A DNA stretch of 64,000 nt, from positions 56,368,497 through 56,432,496 of the forward strand of contig NC_052508.1 of assembly GCF_014356525.2 (NCBI RefSeq), in the 5' to 3' direction. This document shows positions 24,967 to 34,576 of this stretch, piece by piece; the stretch's first letter is position 1; each line of letters opens with the position of its first letter. The stretch comes from Nilaparvata lugens. Taxonomy: Eukaryota; Arthropoda; Insecta; Hemiptera; Delphacidae. The notes under the pieces are model-generated. The model was not told where the DNA came from, made no database searches, and saw only the letters and a list, made by a program, of their open reading frames with translations. The translations under genes and the position numbers were made by a program.

Positions 24967-25536
24967 AGACAGACAATCCCACTTTCAGCCATCGAGTCAG
25001 ACTTCATCAGCTCTATATTTGCAGTAGACAGCTATCTACGTCTGCATTGTATTGTATGTGTTCAGACATAGGAACACTGAAGATTCAAGCAGCATTCAAC
25101 TCTTGTTATTGTCATGAACCACAAGGTTTGACAAACCCCCAAACATCAGTTCCTTTTTTAAGAAGAGAAATAATTTTTTCCAACTTTAAAAACTAAAAGC
25201 TGATCAGACAGTTTTGGCTGACAGACTAAAAACGCTGAGGAGAGGTAGAAGTGGGGCTAGCATTCTAGTCTCCCCTCCAGCCAGCTAGTGGAAAAAGCTT
25301 TCCACTTTTCATCTGAACAATTGCACACAAACTTTTTCATCGCCTACCTCCTGAGACAGACCGAGCTGGCCCGTGGATGGACATACCCTGGTTCTCCATT
25401 CAGACCATGGCAACTTAGGATGGACATCAACTGTATAACGGTGTCGTTCCACATTTCAATTTATTCTTCCATATTGTTTTTTATTTTTAGAAATTCCAAA
25501 TTAATCTCTTTCCTGTATAGGGCTACTTGTAATATA
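24967..25536. other. Intergenic stretch, nothing recognised
   Basis: Short chance frames only (for example 25288-25578). No motif recognised. Confidence 0.45.
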
Positions 25537-25586
25537 AATATAAAGAAAATAATTGAAAATCTCAGTACCCTTTTTTAAAAATATTT

Positions 25587-25629
25587 TATCACGACATGTT
25601 TCGGTCAATTATGCCATTTTCAAGTGATA
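25587..25629 (-). ncRNA. Hammerhead-like motif in left palindrome arm
   Basis: An exact inverted counterpart of 26003-26045. On the minus strand the order is stem I strand UAUCAC, UUGAAAA, a short stem II, GAA, palindrome ACAUGU, C, then GUGAUA closing stem I. Confidence 0.45.
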
Positions 25630-26002
25630 TGAATTAAATAAATAAATACTAATGGAAGACTCTTATTTTGATCATATGCTAGTGTATTCATATGTTTTTA
25701 TGAACTAGGACTGTAAATTTTGGGTTTAAATTCGCATGATTCTATCAAAAATGGGGTTATTAAATACTTAATTATGGTAATAAAAGTCAAAAACTGAATG
25801 TCAAAGAAGAATTTCATATTTATAAAGCAGCAAAATTAAACAGAGATAAAATAATAAACTTGATTCAATTAGACACCAATAACCCCATTTTTGATAGAAT
25901 CATGCGAATTTAAACCCAAAATTTACAGTCCTTAAAACATATGAATACACTAGCATATGATCAAAATAAGAGTCTTCCATTAGTATTTATTTATTTAATT
26001 CA

Positions 26003-26045
26003 TATCACTTGAAAATGGCATAATTGACCGAAACATGTCGTGATA
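26003..26045 (+). ncRNA. Hammerhead-like motif in right palindrome arm
   Basis: TATCAC (26003-26008) can pair perfectly with GTGATA (26040-26045) as stem I. Between them lie TTGAAAA (26009-26015), a weak GGCA/GACC-type stem II region, GAA (26030-26032), the palindrome ACATGT (26033-26038) and C (26039), the expected cleavage-site base. Compared with the CUGANGA consensus, C3 is U and G8 is A. These two positions pair in the active fold, so the pair is kept as U-A. Activity is unproven. Confidence 0.45.
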
Positions 26046-26095
26046 AAATATTTTTAAAAAAGGGTACTGAGATATTCAATTATTTTCTTTATATT

Positions 26096-26884
26096 CCAAA
26101 TTAATTATGCCTTGAATCATGTTTTTAAAACTTTCATATAACTTGTTTAAATAAGAAACACAATAATCAAATAGTCCAACACAATTCTGTTTAACGTTTT
26201 GTAAAGTCATTGGAAACAAGTTTATTTTAATTTTTAAAATTGATTAAATGCTCAAAATTCAATAACCATCCTTAATTGTTTTGTATTTGAATAGATGTAG
26301 GATAACTAATGTTATAAAACCAAAATATGTTAAAAATTCACATTTAAATCTCACAGAAATTTCTTCTTTTAAATAAAATAAATCTGACTCCTAAAAAATG
26401 TTTTTCTTTCAAATTCAAAAAAACATCTAGTTGATAATAAAAAACCAACTGTTTTTGCGTTACCATCAAATGCTACGCAACAACAATATTACAGTGTTCC
26501 CGTCTGGGAACTGGTGGATCGCCCCCTTTTATTACTTTACAAACAGGTCACCAATCATTTATTACAAATGATGGATACCACAGTTCAATCAATTTAATGT
26601 TACATTATAAAGAGTAAATACTCTTCTAGTAGATACCTCTAAGCTATCTTTTCCTAGACGCACATTACATGCGCTGCGTCGTAGTTACACTCCGACACTC
26701 TTTACAATGTTTGTCGCAGACGCTTACCCACGCTGCTGCGTTGCGGGCTGTTCTAATCAGAGAGTTAGTAGGAACGATGAAAAGGGAGTAAAGCACACAC
26801 TATATTAATATAATATTCTTTAATACTATACTATATACTATAATATTACTATACACTGTCTTTTTTCTCTAGGGCTAATTTTAA
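26096..26884. other. Intergenic stretch, nothing recognised
   Basis: AT-rich. A short segment near 26660-26760 has more GC and GCTGCGTCG-type repeats (ACATGCGCTGCGTCG, CACGCTGCTGCGTTGCG) that may be a decayed MITE. No gene. Confidence 0.45.
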
Positions 26885-26917
26885 TGTAAATAAAACAAAT
26901 CTCAGTACCATTTTAAA

Positions 26918-26990
26918 TTATTTTATCACAAATTTTTTCGGACATTGATGCCATTTTCAAGACTTGAATGTATTAATGTCCGCAACATGT
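26918..26990 (-). ncRNA. Two facing, degenerate hammerhead-like motifs
   Basis: On the minus strand CUUGAAAAUGGCAU is followed by AUGUCCGAA and GUGAUA. On the plus strand CTTGAATG is followed by AATGTCCG, CAACATGTTGTGATA. The arrangement looks like the inner ends of the 25.5-26.1 kb palindrome with the spacer removed. Both copies carry substitutions in the palindrome or GAA and are probably inactive. Confidence 0.35.
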
Positions 26991-26992
26991 TG

Positions 26993-27455
26993 TGATAATA
27001 GTACTTCACGTAACAAGTCCGGTAACGATAATTTACCGCATAAGTATGATTGTTTCTGCCCGAAACGTAATTGAGGGCAGAATTATCATACGAATGCGGT
27101 AAATACGTTACCGTACAAGTCACGTACAATATTTTTTGTCATACTTATCTGAGAAAGAATAATATTGCTGAGAAACAGAAACCATTACCTGCTGCTGCTC
27201 GAGCTACTGCATTCTATAAACATGGCCTAGCCCATAGCGCCTAGTTCATAAAAGACAGACCCTTCGAGCTCAAATAAAATAATACAGGCCTAAATTATAA
27301 GATTTCAGATGTGTTCTTATAACTTGAAACTCCTTAAATGAGTTCTCTAATTATTTGAGTTAGTATATTAATTACTCAGATGTTATGAGGACTCAGTAGA
27401 GTCCTAACATACTCGACTGTAAAGAGAACATATGATCTCTTTACAGTATAGTATG
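26993..27455 (-). mobile_element. Dispersed repeat with subterminal hairpins (copy A)
   Basis: This matches 63359-63951 in reverse complement for nearly its whole length. On the minus strand it starts with an ACTGTAAAGAGA...TCTCTTTACAGT hairpin and TAGGACTC-GAGTCCTA. It ends in a ~38-bp inverted repeat (about 27019-27110, GGTAACG...CGTTACC, with TACCGCAT and GGGCAGAA). There is no coding. Copy B has 130 bp extra, explained by a nested MITE. Confidence 0.85.
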
Positions 27456-27909
27456 CTGTTATGGAAATCACATGTTTTCTTTTTCTGAAAACAGCTGTTT
27501 ACCGGCTTGATTTGATGCATGGAAAACAGCTGCAATTGAGTAAGTATGACAAAAAATAATTCAAAAGGGTACTGAGATTTATGTTTTATTTATATTACAA
27601 TACACTATATACATAACATGCAACATTCAACATACATATACAGTAGCTCTGAATACACTGGAGGGAAAACACAAAATATCCCCTGCATTACAGTGGCTGA
27701 CCATCAATAAATTGCAACAATCTCTACCACCTTTTTTTTATCCGGTTCAGTATCCTAGTTGAGGTGAATGTTTCGCATATTTCTCCAGACAGTTTTAGTG
27801 ATAGATGAGTTTTTCAAGCCTAAATGACAGTGAGAGTAAATCAGGAGCGCCCAATTTTGCATATCCCATGTCTACCGCAATCGAGTTCCGGTGGAGGAAT
27901 GGTATTTGA

Positions 27910-28164
27910 CGGTATCGGTTTATCGAGCGAGTGTGCCATTGCCCAGAACTGGAAAGATGGATGTCGGATTCATTCCGTCGAACAATGGAGAGCGGACCGC
28001 TGGTTGGTTGCATGGTCCAGCCGTTATCGGCTACTTCTGCTGCTGTTGCTGCTGCTGCTGTTTCTGATGCTGATTCTGCTGATGATTTTGCTGCTACTGC
28101 TATGCCTACTACGCCATTTCCCATCGATCCACTCAGCCTGGAGAGCCACCAGCTTGCTTTGATT
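27910..28164 (+). other. Alanine/serine-rich open stretch, possible exon or low-complexity DNA
   Basis: A GCT/GCTG-rich stretch (about 28035-28110) gives long open frames on both strands: plus ...ATSAAVAAAAVSDADSADDF, minus ...SAESASETAAAATAAEV. The plus frame ends in PFPIDPLSLESHQLALI before a TAG at about 28165. It opens at 27910 just after a TGA, with no obvious splice acceptor. I do not recognise the protein. Unbiased codon content in the first ~30 codons would allow a real terminal exon, but triplet-repeat DNA opens frames by itself. Confidence 0.2.
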
Positions 28165-28560
28165 TAGGATTCTCTTTCAAACAAAATGTTCATTAGTTGG
28201 ATGGTTGTCCGAAATATCGAATATCATCAAACAAAAAACTTGAATATTCCTGAGATTCCACGACTTCCCAGTTCGGGCTACTCTTCTACTGAGAAGAAAC
28301 TTTATTGTTGTTTTTTGATTGTTATTTCTATTATAAACGTTTTGGTAGAGAGTTACTGGGAAGGACATTTTCAATATTCTTTCCAAAAAATGGACATTGA
28401 TAAGTTCAAAGCACCGTCAATGTATGTTGATGCATAGAAATGTTATCTATAGTAATTCCAAATTCATTCACCTCCACAAACGGATGTGATTGTGCGGCAT
28501 TGTCATTCATCCCCTCATCATTATCACCTGGGCTTGAAATACTCGTGAAGAGTTTCCCTT
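28165..28560. other. Intergenic stretch, nothing recognised
   Basis: Overlapping chance frames on both strands (28177-28437). No motif recognised. Confidence 0.4.
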
Positions 28561-28740
28561 GAAAATAAATAGATAAATAAACATTTATTCATGATACAAA
28601 TGAAACTGTAATAATACTTTACTAATAACATTAGTAAATAAAATAATAAGGTAGTCCTTGTGCTACTTTTCTTCAAAATGTAGGGGATGATACAGTCCAA
28701 CACGTGTCTTCCACGTGTACAATTTCAGTCCAAAATAAAC
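28561..28740 (-). repeat. Possible LINE 3'-end fragment (antisense)
   Basis: AATAGATAAATAAACATTTATTC at the low-coordinate end reads on the minus strand as an AATAAATGTTTATTTAT tail, like those ending jockey/CR1-type elements. The adjoining ~150 bp would be 3' UTR. No RT sequence is present. Confidence 0.35.
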
Positions 28741-30484
28741 ATGGAAACTATACATTTTAAATTAAATGGCTTGAATTGTTTGAAAATATTATATTCAATT
28801 TCCACTTGAAACGATTTAATTTTGAGTTAAGAAAGTTTGAAACCTTGGAAGAAACACAAACTTCTAAACACCGGTTCCGAGCTCGGGATTTTACTTTTTT
28901 CATATCATATAGAGTTCATATCAATAATATTATTTTTTAGTTCATATGTAAGTTCAATGTAATGAGTCCATGATTCAATGATTACAATGATTCAATGTAA
29001 TGTAAATTCATCTAAAACTAGAATATGGAGGGAATCTCATGACTGGAATCATTCGATTATTCATTCCATACTTCCTTAAAACTTCATTAATAATCACACA
29101 TTTTTTAAGCGTAGCATGTTATGTATTGTGATGAGATTTGGATAGAATATTACTTCATTCGCCCTCAAACATCCATAAACATCTACAATCTCCAAATTTC
29201 CCTACCAATCATTACAGCAAGCTCATGGTTTTAACAAATAATTGTCTTCTGGTGCAGAACTACTATTGAAAGGGAGTAGCTGATTTATGAAGTCAAATTT
29301 GTTACAGTTGTCATATTGAACTAGAACAGTACATTTCTACATGTACATTGATGATTTCCTCCTCATCGTCCAGTGATTATTTGAAACTAATTTTGTAATT
29401 GGACAAACAGAGGAACTCGTTTGATTCACGACACATCCCATTCGGAATGATTGATTCTACTGTTGATTAAAACCAGTATAAATTGGGGCGAATTAGAATA
29501 ACAATTACGAGGTGATGGCTGTTATTTGCTTCGAGGCAGTTGCGAGGTATCAGATCGTTTTTCTGTTCCATCAATTACTTGCCGAGGATTAACCAACCGT
29601 CACGGACAGGAATCAAGGTATTGGACAGGATATAAATTGTTTGGGGTAGTAATGATTGTCTCGGAATCGTTCATTAATTTAATTCGAGCTGCAACCCTAA
29701 TGAAGCAAAAAGAAGTGAGTTGAGTCGGAGAGAGTGGAACTGCTCTTCTTTCCTATCAGATTAAGTCGGCTCTGTTGTCTACAGACGTGACACAATTAGA
29801 CGGGCAGATTCCTAACTGCAAAAGGATTTCCTCGGATTGAGAACCCCCTTCCAGATACTGATCTTTCTTATCGATTGAAAGCGGATTACACTCGATTTTT
29901 TCCTTCTCAAACTTCGCTGATCAACTCGGGAAACAAAAACCTTTTTCGTAAGAATGATGAACCCATTTCGATTATCCAACAAAAAATGTCATTATCTTCT
30001 AATTCCTCTGAGACGATGGATATTGAAAAATGTAGGCGGATAAGCTGATTCGTATTTTCTTATTCCCTCGCTGTTGAGAAGCTTGTCAGATGTTATACCG
30101 ATAGAATGCTTTCATTTATTCTTCTGTCCGCATCAGGTTAGTTTCTCAATATCTTGAAAAATATCATTCGATGACTGCTTCGGTAAATAATTATTTCAAA
30201 ACTTCACAAAAAGATCAGAATATAACTCACAGTCAAACTCAGTTAATTCATGAGTTGGATTTGTTTCATTGGTTTTGAATAAACATCGATTGAGTTTATG
30301 ATCATAGTAAGCCTTCCTTCCGTTTATACTCCTTACTATGTTTTACATATTATATTTTCGATTTTGTTTCCTTGACCGACATAAAACCAAAAAAATCCGG
30401 CACGTTAAGGTGGTTCAAAGTCATGAATCATAAGTCAATTTCGGTCGAAAAAGGGAAAATTCAACACAGTGCTCATTGGATATA
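28741..30484. other. Intergenic stretch, nothing recognised
   Basis: A less AT-rich zone near 29400-29900 carries short frames only (for example 29526-29723). No gene model can be supported. Confidence 0.45.
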
Positions 30485-30993
30485 AAGAGTTCCGAATGAT
30501 CTCATTTTGTAAGGAATTCATTATCTGAAAAAAGGCGAGATCAAGTTTTTCTGTCCGATTACAGAATTTGGCGGAAATAGTTGAAAACAGGAAAATGAAC
30601 CGAAAATACGAGGTTTTTTGGCCACTCTGTATTTAGCACAAGGAAATTTTGCAGGAAAAATTTGCTTCTGGACTTCTCTCAAGTATCCAAACAATATATT
30701 TGAAAAATCAGAACTACAACATAAAATACAAGCACACCCCCTTTTTCATGTCTATATTGACTGGACTCATTTTCAATTTATTATTTTAAGTATATTCTTT
30801 CATAAAAAAATGAACAGCTAATATCAGATATACTAATATCTGCTATCCTCTATAAAAGGCAGTGGCAAGGCAGAGAATCGGCAACGATGTTTTTCTATAT
30901 TTCTTCACCGCCATCATAGACCACACCAAGGGAAAATAGCAACGTCGCAAATATAAGCTATACTGTAGAAGTGGAGTGAACTGTAAAAAATAT

Positions 30994-31066
30994 CTGGCTC
31001 TGCTGAGATTCGAACTCGGGCCACTGGTTTATTAATCCAGCGTCTAGACCACTAGACCACGGCTCC
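30994..31066 (-). repeat. tRNA-like segment (SINE head or tRNA pseudogene)
   Basis: On the minus strand, 73 nt read as a tRNA: GGAGCCG, a D-arm with perfect GTCT/AGAC stem and AGTGG loop (A box), an anticodon arm CTGG/CCAG around TTAATAA, and a T-arm with GAGTTCGAATCTC (B box). The acceptor stem pairs at only about 4 of 7 positions and the anticodon stem has a mismatch, so a functional tRNA is unlikely. Intact Pol III boxes suit a tRNA-derived SINE head lying in the centre of a larger inverted-repeat element. Confidence 0.6.
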
Positions 31067-31323
31067 TCCACAGAACGAAACAGTATAAATCGAAAGACCC
31101 CCCTCGTAGATCGTTCAGTCGGCTTGAAATTGAATGTGTAGCTGTTCAAACTACCAGGGCCGCAGAACACACTAGCAGTTGCTATGGTGAGTTCCGCGTT
31201 ATAATGATAGTGGAGAAAGATAGGGGAACAGCGTTGTCGATTTTCTTCCTTGCCACTGCCAGTATAAAGGATAGCTGATACCGCTACATCTGATGTAATA
31301 TTAACTGTTATTCTTGTTAAAAA

Positions 31324-31474
31324 AAGTAGATTCGTATGGCTTTTGTTGGTGGGGAGTCCCTTGCGGGAAAATCCCACCGCCTGAATATATAATTCAAGTC
31401 GTCAGTGGGCGTTACGACTGTCATATTTCAGCCGGGACCGGCAGTTTTACGTGTCCATCCGATAACACGGATTC
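31324..31474 (+). mobile_element. 5'-truncated SINE insertion with 14-bp target duplication
   Basis: ATTCTTGTTAAAAA occurs exactly at 31310-31323 and again at 31475-31488, bracketing 151 bp absent from the corresponding place in the opposite arm (near 30800-30825). The insert contains GGGAGTCCCTTGCGGG and the block CGGGACCGGCAGTTTTACGT followed by GTCCATCCGATAACACGG. A related block is at 32564-32585. A 14-bp duplication ending in an A-run is the signature of LINE-type target-primed insertion. Confidence 0.85.
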
Positions 31475-31807
31475 ATTCTTGTTAAAAATGATCAATTATA
31501 TTTTATGCGTCCAGGCCATATATTATTTAGTCCAGTCTATATACATTGGTGCTTGCATTTCATATTGTAGTTCTGATTTACTAATAGATTGTTTGGATAC
31601 ATAAGAGAAGTCCAGTACCAATTTTTTTATGCAAAATATCCTTGTGCTAAATACAGAGTGACCCAAAAACCTCGTATTTTCGGTCCATTTTTCTATTTCT
31701 GCCAAATCATGTAATCGGACAGAAAAACTTGATCTTGCCTTTTAGATTATTAAATTATCTTATTTTTTAGATTATAAAATTCCTTACAAAATGAGGTTAT
31801 TCGAATC

Positions 31808-32489
31808 TCTACCTTCAATGAATCTGCGATATTTGACAAGAATCTTTTGTAAGAAGATCACTAAATTATCCATCACTAGAAGACAGACTAGCTTATAAGG
31901 CAGATTAGATGAAAATGTAATTGAAAGGTAGCTACAGGTATTACTTCTGTTGATTACAGACAAGTCAAGGTTTTGCTCCAAATTATATCAGATTGCGATA
32001 ATGATTATTATAAGCACGGTTTCAGATTGCAAGAGCAGAGCTTGTTAGGTTAGAGGGCACTTTGACATACTCTCTCTTGAATTACAATGTAGAATATATA
32101 TATTTATTCTGTATAGAATAAGATCCAAACCATCAAGAAGCTCAAAAAGATCCAAACCATTCTAACAACATTAATAATGGGGAATGTTTATGGAACAGTT
32201 TATTGATGAGTTCACGTTTTTTCATGAATCCATATTCTCAAATGTGACTACAATGATAAGAGAGCAATCAATATTCCTCCTTCTACTCTTCACTTTTGAT
32301 TGTTCAATTTTGACGTTCAACAAATACGATTTATGTTTATCATCTCTAAATCACTTCAAGAACTGGGACATAACTTAGAAATTGTTATGGTTCCATTTCC
32401 GGAACTGCCATGGACTGTGAATAATAAGAGGACCTACAAAAAGTGAAAAATCTGAATGAATAATAATAACAATACTCAGGGTGATATCC
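31808..32489. other. Intergenic stretch, nothing recognised
   Basis: Short frames only (for example 32184-32378). A duplicated AAGATCCAAACCATC phrase lies near 32126-32162. Confidence 0.45.
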
Positions 32490-32590
32490 ACATAAGCTCT
32501 TAGGCTTGTGCATGGGTAATGAGTGAGAAGGGTGATGATGAGAGATGACGACAACTTTTTAGGTAGTCGGGACCGACGGCTTATCTAACG
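32490..32590 (+). repeat. SINE body fragment
   Basis: Contains GGCTTGTGCATGGGTAATGA and then GTAGTCGGGACCGACGGCTT, the same conserved body block as in the SINE at 31324-31474. Both the tRNA-like head and the 3' tail appear missing or decayed. Confidence 0.55.
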
Positions 32591-32929
32591 TGGAATACTC
32601 ATCTAACGTAGAAAGATTCCATAATCTAGCTGAGTAGCATCCAACTAGATGACGATTTCAGCCTCGAAAATGTAATTAGGTGATAGAATTTCTAATAGTT
32701 TTCAATTATCCAAGTAAGAACAAATTCCAGTTCAGACATGAAATAAGATAGATATGATATTCATCTCCAGAAAACTCCTATTGAACTTCTCCAGTTCAAA
32801 AAATATTACTGTGCAAAGTCTGTCTTGTGTTAGGAGGAGACTATTTTTAATTAACTCAATGAAATCTACGAAACCAAACAAATCTTTTTTTTGTGTAGTT
32901 GAGAAGTTGACATTGTGGTAATTATTCAT

Positions 32930-33485
32930 ATTAAATAAAAAGACTAAGAAATTGTCAAAAACCACAGATTTTATAGATAGCTAGAAAGACCAGTTTCGGT
33001 TGTTACACCATTGTCAATCTCTGATAAACTAAAACTAACTACAAGAGCAGCAGAGTTTATACTAGTAGGTGAGTACTGCTATTGGTCAAGTGCATGAGCG
33101 CCTGTCATTGGCCATTGGCCCAGCTAGACAGTCTCCTCCCACTTAACGGTTTAACAAAAACGTCACAAAATGACGGCTTAAGCAACAGACGCGCCATGAT
33201 AACAAATTTACCTTCAGTACAAAATGAAACCAAGAAAAAAGTAAAAGATAATAAAACAAATATGTAAATAGAAAAACTATCGACTAGTGTATGCTTACAA
33301 TGTTATGATAAAACTAGATTCGTAGTGTTGTATTGATTGAAATCAATCTGGTCATTTAAACTATACTGGGAATCTTCCTTACTTACTCCTTTCATTTCAG
33401 AATTCGGTGTAAGAACCGGAACCGGCCTTTCCAACTATCAATCAAATCTGTGGTTTTTGACAATTTCTTAGTCTTTTTATTTAAA
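32930..33485. mobile_element. Inverted-repeat element with hammerhead-like motif
   Basis: The left end TTAAATAAAAAGACTAAGAA (about 32932-32951) recurs inverted at about 33463-33483. The arms stay similar inward for ~70 bp through TTGTCAAAAACCACAGATT, GATAG and CGGTT-TTACACC. Between the arms lies AT-rich sequence with a Lys-rich chance frame (33082-33267). The left flank (32888-32930) matches a fragment at 22150-22195. No coding function seen. Confidence 0.75.
32983..33022 (-). ncRNA. Hammerhead-like motif at 33 kb
   Basis: On the minus strand: AGAGA (33018-33022) then UUGACAA (33011-33017), a GGU/ACC stem II, GAA (32995-32997), ACUGGU (32989-32994, palindrome with one mismatch), C (32988), then UUUCU, which pairs with AGAGA as stem I (one G-U pair). 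As at 26003, consensus C3 and G8 are jointly replaced by U and A. Confidence 0.4.
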
Positions 33486-34576
33486 ATAACTTTTTATTTA
33501 AAATCTTATTTTAAATAAAATCAAAAGAATGGAGCTTCAATATTTCAATAATGATATGGAATTCTGACTGATTTTTGATGCGATTTCATCCTCATGCAAT
33601 CAAATAAATATTGTTAGTTAATAAATGTGTTACCAATGTCAAAGCAAAACATTTTGTTTTAATTCCAATTTCGTGTTTTTCCCATCGCAATCTCTTGCAA
33701 TCTTCTCTTTCAATCAACTTGAACAAATAATATTTCACTCGCCAAACGTTTCTATTGGAGAAATGTTGAATATTTGTCATGTAGTAAGCATTAAGTAGTG
33801 GAATAAATGGGATTTAAATCACTCAATGATGAGTTGAGTGTAAAGAGCGATAGAAAAGATTGAAATATGAATTTCTAGAGCTGCAGAGCGAAAAATGGAA
33901 GTGGATAAATGAGCGTTCACTCAATTATCTGAGCAAACATGTCAGAAAACGTGCATGGGGATTGGAGGGGTGGGATCCCGAAGAAAAGGGATGTTTAGAT
34001 ATGACAAGGGGTAAGTATGCCAGAGTGGTAGATAGACAGCCAATTATTTCTTGAATCAGTGAAACATGCTGAAGGCATCAAAGAACTCTCTCGTCATAAG
34101 AACGTGCGTTATCACAAATTCAGGCATCTAACAGATGGAGCTGGCAAAAAATATCCAGAAAAACGTGGCGTTCTTGAGTAGAACAAATATTGACAGGAGG
34201 CGTTAGAACGAAGCCTGCAGACTTTGCTGAAGATCAGTTCTCGAAAACGGAGATGTTTTTTCGTTGGACTTCTACTGCGTTACTTTGAGCAATATAATGG
34301 AAATTTGATAAATGGAAACTGAAAGATTGATTCGATTGTTCTTGTTATTCATCAAAAAGAGTAGTCCAAGTGGAAGTGAAAGTCAAATATTGATTACAGT
34401 AAGACAAAAGATAAAATCAAATTTTACAGCAACTGTACATACAAAATTACATTACTGAGTCTTAAAAATAATACAGTACCTAAGTAAACTGTAAGTCAAT
34501 TGGATTTTTCAAATACATTAATAATATTCATTTGAATGTACAAAGCATATTCCTTACAGCTCAACTAGAGCCTTTA
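33486..34576. other. Intergenic stretch, nothing recognised
   Basis: Short frames only, including 33592-33780 and 33860-34054. The latter is slightly biased but has no recognised motif. No gene supported. Confidence 0.45.

Larger units (their letters stand above)
25537..26095. mobile_element. Long palindromic element, ~220-bp arms, 116-bp spacer
   Basis: The left arm 25537-25761 and the right arm 25878-26095 are reverse complements with only a few differences, such as a short indel near 25700. The arms contain AGGGTACTGAGAT, a hammerhead-like motif, and AAATGGGGTTATT at the inner end. There is no coding capacity. The near-identity of the arms suggests recent formation or gene conversion between arms. 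RNA from either strand would form a long hairpin. Confidence 0.9.
26885..27595. mobile_element. Inverted-repeat element with a second repeat nested inside
   Basis: The ends are AAATAAAACAAATCTCAGTA at the left and, inverted, AAATAAAACATAAATCTCAG at the right, followed by TACCNTTTT. The AATCTCAGTACC end is shared with the palindrome at 25537-26095, so the two are related. Next to the left end lie two head-to-head degenerate hammerhead-like motifs (about 26918-26990). The centre (26993-27455) is a separate repeat that also occurs at 63359-63951. Confidence 0.75.
30485..31807. mobile_element. 1.3-kb element with >400-bp terminal inverted repeats
   Basis: The left arm (30485 to about 30905) and right arm (about 31205 to 31807, after removing a SINE insertion) are reverse complements. 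Matching blocks in order from the outside: CTCATTTTGTAAGGAATT, GATCAAGTTTTTCTGTCCGA, CCGAAAATACGAGGTTTTT, CTCTGTATTTAGCACAAGGA, ATCAGAACTACAA, GACTGGACT, and GGCAGTGGCAAGG. The centre holds a tRNA-like segment. No transposase is present. It is a non-autonomous foldback-like element. The 30958-31377 and 31314-31604 reading frames are incidental. Confidence 0.85.

Noticed and set aside
27795..28124. 109-codon minus-strand Ala/Ser-rich frame
   Set aside because: A triplet-repeat region opens frames on both strands. The plus-strand version is listed only at low confidence.
30994..31066. Functional tRNA gene on the minus strand
   Set aside because: The acceptor stem pairs at only about 4 of 7 positions and the anticodon stem is mismatched, so it is kept as a tRNA-like SINE head or pseudogene.
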